Of a stretch of DNA of 43,560 nucleotides, positions 40,876 to 43,560 are shown in pieces. The translations under genes and the position numbers were made by a program. The notes beneath the pieces were generated by a model. The model made no database searches, was not told the origin of the DNA, and was given only the letters and a program-made list of their open reading frames with translations. The DNA comes from Bacteroidales bacterium (GTDB taxonomy: Bacteria; Bacteroidota; Bacteroidia; Bacteroidales; UBA932), in assembly GCA_004552965.1 (NCBI GenBank), contig SFMU01000011.1, positions 1 through 43,560 on the forward strand, given 5' to 3'. Numbering within the stretch: the first letter of the stretch is position 1; each line of letters begins with the position of its first letter.

Positions 40876-41667
40876 ATGAAACCGAACCGAATCACATTTC
40901 CGCTGATCATTCTCGCTCTCGGAATGGTCGTCTGCTCACCGGACTGCCGCGCCTGGGGACAGAAGGGACACGATGTCACCTGCGCTGTAGCCAGAAAGCA
41001 TCTCAAGAAAAAGGCAAGAAAGAAGATCGACAGGGTCCTCGACGGCCAGTCCATCGTCTATTGGTCCAACTGGCTGGACAACGCCAGCCACACACCGGAG
41101 TACGCCTACACAAAGACCTGGCACTACAAGAACATAGACGCGGACGAGACTTACGAGAATGCAGTCCTGAATCCCGACGGAGACGTGCTCACAGCCATCC
41201 AGGCACAGATAGCGGCACTCAAGAGCGGCACCCTGGACAAGGAGGCGGAGGCGCTTGCCCTGAAAATGCTGGTCCACCTGATGGGAGACCTCCACTGTCC
41301 GATGCACATGGGGCACAAATCCGACCGCGGAGGCAACCGCTGGCAGGTCCAGTTCTTCGGCAATGGAAAGAACCTTCATGGAATATGGGACAGCGACATC
41401 CTTGAAAGCGCCCACAAGTGGACGTTCAGCGAATGGGTCGAGGAAATCGACACTGGCGGGAAGCCGGAATATTCAGAAATCGTCAAGGGTGGCCCTGAAG
41501 ACTGGGGCAAGGAAACTTACATGCTTGCCACACAGATTTATGAGCAGACCCCTGTCGGATCCAAGCTTTCCTACGACAATGTCGCCCGCTGGGCGCCGGT
41601 GATCGAGAGACAGCTCCTCAAAGGTGGCCTCAGGCTGGCTGCAGTCCTGAATGACATCTACAGGTAG
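40876..41667 (+). CDS. S1/P1-family nuclease
   Basis: 263 residues. A secreted zinc-dependent nuclease that cuts single-stranded nucleic acid and 3'-nucleotides. The signal peptide ends at CRA, leaving mature WGQKGHD. The N-terminal Trp (W27) and H32 are the first zinc ligands in this family. Other ligands are in LVHLMGDLHCPMHMG, GGNRWQV and LHGIWDSD. Motif spacing is complete, so it should be active. It probably degrades extracellular nucleic acid, which would fit the purine-salvage genes elsewhere in the window (inference). It is divergent from the CDF gene and followed after 52 nt by the acyltransferase gene, probably one transcript. Confidence 0.93.
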   Translation: MKPNRITFPLIILALGMVVCSPDCRAWGQKGHDVTCAVARKHLKKKARKKIDRVLDGQSIVYWSNWLDNASHTPEYAYTKTWHYKNIDADETYENAVLNPDGDVLTAIQAQIAALKSGTLDKEAEALALKMLVHLMGDLHCPMHMGHKSDRGGNRWQVQFFGNGKNLHGIWDSDILESAHKWTFSEWVEEIDTGGKPEYSEIVKGGPEDWGKETYMLATQIYEQTPVGSKLSYDNVARWAPVIERQLLKGGLRLAAVLNDIYR

Positions 41668-41719
41668 GACGGAGCAGACAATTCATCAACCTTCACATAT
41701 CGTTGACAATCACATCGTC

Positions 41720-42916
41720 ATGAACGAATACCAACTTTCCCGACTGGACATTTTCTGTCTCGGGATGACCATAAAGGGTGCTTGGGCATATTCAGAGGCC
41801 CCGGACTACGAAAGGATGAAAAATGCTCTGGCGGACATTGCCCGGGCCTACCCTTTTCTTTCCGGAAGGTACCGGATGAACGGGAAGACGCTTGCGTGGG
41901 ATGATGGCGACGGAGCGTTGCCTTTCAGTCGTGCCGACCTCAGAGAGTTGTCAGTGGCCGATGTGATAGCGAAAGGCGATGATGTCTGGTCCTTGGTTCC
42001 GCCCTACGACATCAAGGGATTCAGGAATGGCTCGGCCGGAGTTTTCAGCGCTGTACTTGCCGATCTGAAAGACGGAGCCATCCTCTTCGTCCAATGCGCG
42101 CATGCCCTGATGGACGGAGACTCGTTCTACGGTCTGGTTCAGGACTGGGCAGCCGCCACGAAGGGTCAGGCTTTCCGTCCCCGCTGCTTCGGAGGCTCTC
42201 CCCTGCCCCTTCCTGAAAGCATCTCCCGGGAGGAGACAACCAGGCTGGTGGTGGAAAAGGGATGGATCAGGATCTCTCCGTGGAAGATGCTGAAGATGGT
42301 TCTCGGGCTTGCACTGCGTGGTTCATCCAAGAAAACATTCAGACTCGAGTGCAGCCAGGAAGAGATCACACGTCTCAAGAAAGACTCCGGCGCGGGTACG
42401 AATGCAGTGCTCAGCGCCATCGCCGTCAAGCATCTGGCGGCAAGGCTCAAGGGTCATGATTCCTTCACGATTCTGCTGGTAGCCGACCTTCGCGGAAGGA
42501 TGGAAGGCGTCGAAGAGGGATTTTTCGGGAATATGTCGCAGCCGGTCGTGGCCGGAAGACACATCAACGCCGGCTGTGGGACTGAGGAACTGGCCGCAAT
42601 GATTGAGAAAGGAGCCAGGACAGCCCTCGAACCGTCGAAGGTGTCGGACAATGTCAGGCTGTACGTCAGCGCATCCCATTACGGACTTCCTTACTTCTTC
42701 TTCGATGCTGCCGACATGAATTCCGGCAATCCCGGAACTCTTTACATCAACAACCAGCTGAAATTCAGGTCCTGCGAGTTGGACTGGGGCACAGGTTTCC
42801 CGGCATATGCCTTCCCTAACGACCTGACCGACATGATAAAGTTCTGGCAACCGACCGCTGGCGGTCCTGTACAGATCATCTTTGCCGGAGCGGCCGCATC
42901 CATTGCCGCCCGCTGA
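41720..42916 (+). CDS. BAHD-like acyltransferase
   Basis: 398 residues, of the chloramphenicol-acetyltransferase/condensation superfamily. The catalytic HxxxDG is HALMDG (H128, D132). Near the C-terminus DWGTG (355-359) sits at the position of the DFGWG motif that marks BAHD acyltransferases, which are best known from plants and fungi. Domain 1 (about 1-180) and domain 2 (about 210-395) are recognisable, with NAVLSAIAVKHLAARL as the second half's helix. It should transfer an acyl group from a CoA thioester to an alcohol or amine; the substrate is unknown. The ATG at 41720 is chosen, and an upstream in-frame start overlaps the nuclease stop. There is no signal peptide, so it is cytosolic. Confidence 0.75.
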   Translation: MNEYQLSRLDIFCLGMTIKGAWAYSEAPDYERMKNALADIARAYPFLSGRYRMNGKTLAWDDGDGALPFSRADLRELSVADVIAKGDDVWSLVPPYDIKGFRNGSAGVFSAVLADLKDGAILFVQCAHALMDGDSFYGLVQDWAAATKGQAFRPRCFGGSPLPLPESISREETTRLVVEKGWIRISPWKMLKMVLGLALRGSSKKTFRLECSQEEITRLKKDSGAGTNAVLSAIAVKHLAARLKGHDSFTILLVADLRGRMEGVEEGFFGNMSQPVVAGRHINAGCGTEELAAMIEKGARTALEPSKVSDNVRLYVSASHYGLPYFFFDAADMNSGNPGTLYINNQLKFRSCELDWGTGFPAYAFPNDLTDMIKFWQPTAGGPVQIIFAGAAASIAAR

Positions 42917-42962
42917 CCGTTGCAAACCGACGAGGTTTGAGAGGAAGGGCTGCGAGGCAGCG

Positions 42963-42986
42963 CACTGCCACATTTTGCAGTGTGGC
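42963..42986. other. Two overlapping alternative hairpins
   Basis: CACTGC (42963-42968) pairs with GCAGTG (42977-42982), while GCCACA (42967-42972) pairs with TGTGGC (42981-42986). Both are perfect 6-bp stems with 8-nt loops. They share bases, so they exclude each other. They lie about 47 nt after the acyltransferase stop and just upstream of the exonuclease -7 box. Confidence 0.5.
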
Positions 42987-42990
42987 TGAT

Positions 42991-42998
42991 TATATTTG
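42991..42998 (+). promoter_or_regulatory. -7 box of the exonuclease gene
   Basis: TATATTTG matches TAnnTTTG exactly. TTTG at 42974-42977 is only 13 bp upstream. The transcript would start near 43005 and give a leader of about 46 nt. Confidence 0.5.
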
Positions 42999-43004
42999 CA
43001 TCCT

Positions 43005-43025
43005 CATATTCAAGGGCATATTCAA
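43005..43025 (+). repeat. Direct repeat CATATTCAA x2 in the exonuclease leader
   Basis: Two exact 9-mers, CATATTCAA at 43005-43013 and 43017-43025, are spaced by a 12-nt period. They lie between the -7 box and the ATG, and each contains the hexamer over-represented in this window. Confidence 0.6.
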
Positions 43026-43050
43026 TGAAACACTACTTAAATTAAAGAAA

Positions 43051-43560
43051 ATGAGAGATTTTGCAGCGATAGATTTCGAGACGGCGAACGAAGAGCCGTC
43101 CAGCGTATGCTCCGTCGGAGTGGTGATAGTGCGTGACGGCGAAATCGTGGACTCCTTCTACAGCCTTATCCACCCCGAGCCGGAGTACTACCAATGGTTC
43201 TGCCAGAGGGTACACGGACTGGGACCGGAGGACACTGATGATGCACCTGTATTCCCTGATGTCTGGGACAACATTGCTCCGCTCATCGAGGGACTTCCGC
43301 TGGTGGCCCATAACTCACGCTTCGACGAGGGATGTCTCAAGGCTGTGTTCCGGGTCTATCAGATGGACTACCCGGACTATGAGTTCCACGACACCCTGGC
43401 GGCTTCCCGCCGTCACTTCGGATGCAGGCTTCCGAACCATCAGCTCCAGACCGTCGCCGCTGCCTGCGGGTATGACCTCGTGAACCATCATCACGCCCTC
43501 GCCGATGCAGAGGCATGTGCAGCGATAGCAGTGAAGTTGCTGCAGGATACCGATGAAGCA
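43051..43560 (+). CDS. DnaQ-like 3'-5' exonuclease (partial, runs off right edge)
   Basis: 170 codons are open from ATG 43051 to the edge. The DEDDh exonuclease pattern is clear: ExoI AAIDFET (D8, E10), ExoII LVAHNSRFDEG and ExoIII HHALADAEACA (His and Asp). It removes nucleotides from 3' ends, as in DNA polymerase III epsilon or stand-alone relatives. The segment CQRVHGLGPED is typical of epsilon-like proteins. No polymerase domain is seen in the visible part. The gene may carry a C-terminal domain such as BRCT outside the window. A -7 box and an A-rich leader precede it. Confidence 0.9.
   Translation, partial: MRDFAAIDFETANEEPSSVCSVGVVIVRDGEIVDSFYSLIHPEPEYYQWFCQRVHGLGPEDTDDAPVFPDVWDNIAPLIEGLPLVAHNSRFDEGCLKAVFRVYQMDYPDYEFHDTLAASRRHFGCRLPNHQLQTVAAACGYDLVNHHHALADAEACAAIAVKLLQDTDEA

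Noticed and set aside
1..43560. CRISPR array, complete insertion sequence, prophage or defence island
   Set aside because: No regularly spaced repeats, transposase, integrase, phage structural or restriction genes were found on either strand.

Overview
The window looks like chromosomal DNA from a member of the Bacteroidales (Bacteroidota), probably a gut-type organism. GC content is roughly 54% by eye. Four things support this. Many genes are preceded by the Bacteroidota primary-sigma -7 box TAnnTTTG, several with a TTTG box about 20 bp upstream. Ribosome binding sites are mostly A-rich, with only a few true Shine-Dalgarno sequences. Bacteroidota-typical families are present (a DUF4837-like lipoprotein, DUF5020/Tsx-like and DUF4251-like proteins, secreted GH78-type rhamnosidases). 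The tRNA and housekeeping gene complement also fits.

Layout. Positions 1-600 are an AT-rich accessory edge: the 3' end of an unrecognised gene, strong hairpins and a probable broken reading frame. From 601 to 7203 (minus strand) lie a TPR protein, gyrA and a ClpC/ClpA-type unfoldase, with a 43-codon small ORF on the plus strand between the last two. An AI-2E family permease (plus) converges on a long minus-strand gene train, 8617-15542. In transcription order that train is ruvX/yqgF, def, phosphohexomutase, M23-LysM peptidase, fatty acyl-CoA ligase, membrane LytTR regulator and a secreted sugar-isomerase-like protein. Divergent to it on the plus strand are a degenerate M23 protein, dxr, rseP, a DUF4837-like lipoprotein, tRNA-Glu, rpsT, tRNA-Pro and mgsA. 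Anaerobic ribonucleotide reductase (nrdD-nrdG) follows on the minus strand.

From 24.1 to 26.9 kb is a compact purine-salvage module: Tsx/DUF5020-like outer-membrane protein, NCS2 permease and, divergently, an adenine phosphoribosyltransferase. Two exported alpha-L-rhamnosidase-like enzymes (26.97-29.64 and 32.18-34.74 kb) flank an unrecognised 765-residue EF-hand membrane protein. From 34.76 to 40.79 kb the minus strand carries CDF efflux transporter, LD-carboxypeptidase, alanine:cation symporter, glpK, glpF and a DUF4251-like lipoprotein. The right end holds an S1/P1 nuclease, a BAHD-like acyltransferase and a DnaQ-like exonuclease that runs off the edge.

Most of the window is ordinary core chromosome. 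The most interesting signals are: (i) strong over-representation of GAATAT(G)/(C)ATATTC in all reading frames; (ii) the EF-hand membrane protein with a promoter interlocked with that of a rhamnosidase; (iii) a BAHD-like acyltransferase in a bacterium; (iv) a 4-nt overlap joining LD-carboxypeptidase to an alanine symporter, suggesting murein alanine recycling; (v) an M23 protein that has lost its zinc ligands; and (vi) a ClpC-like unfoldase lacking the middle domain. No CRISPR array, complete insertion sequence or prophage was seen.
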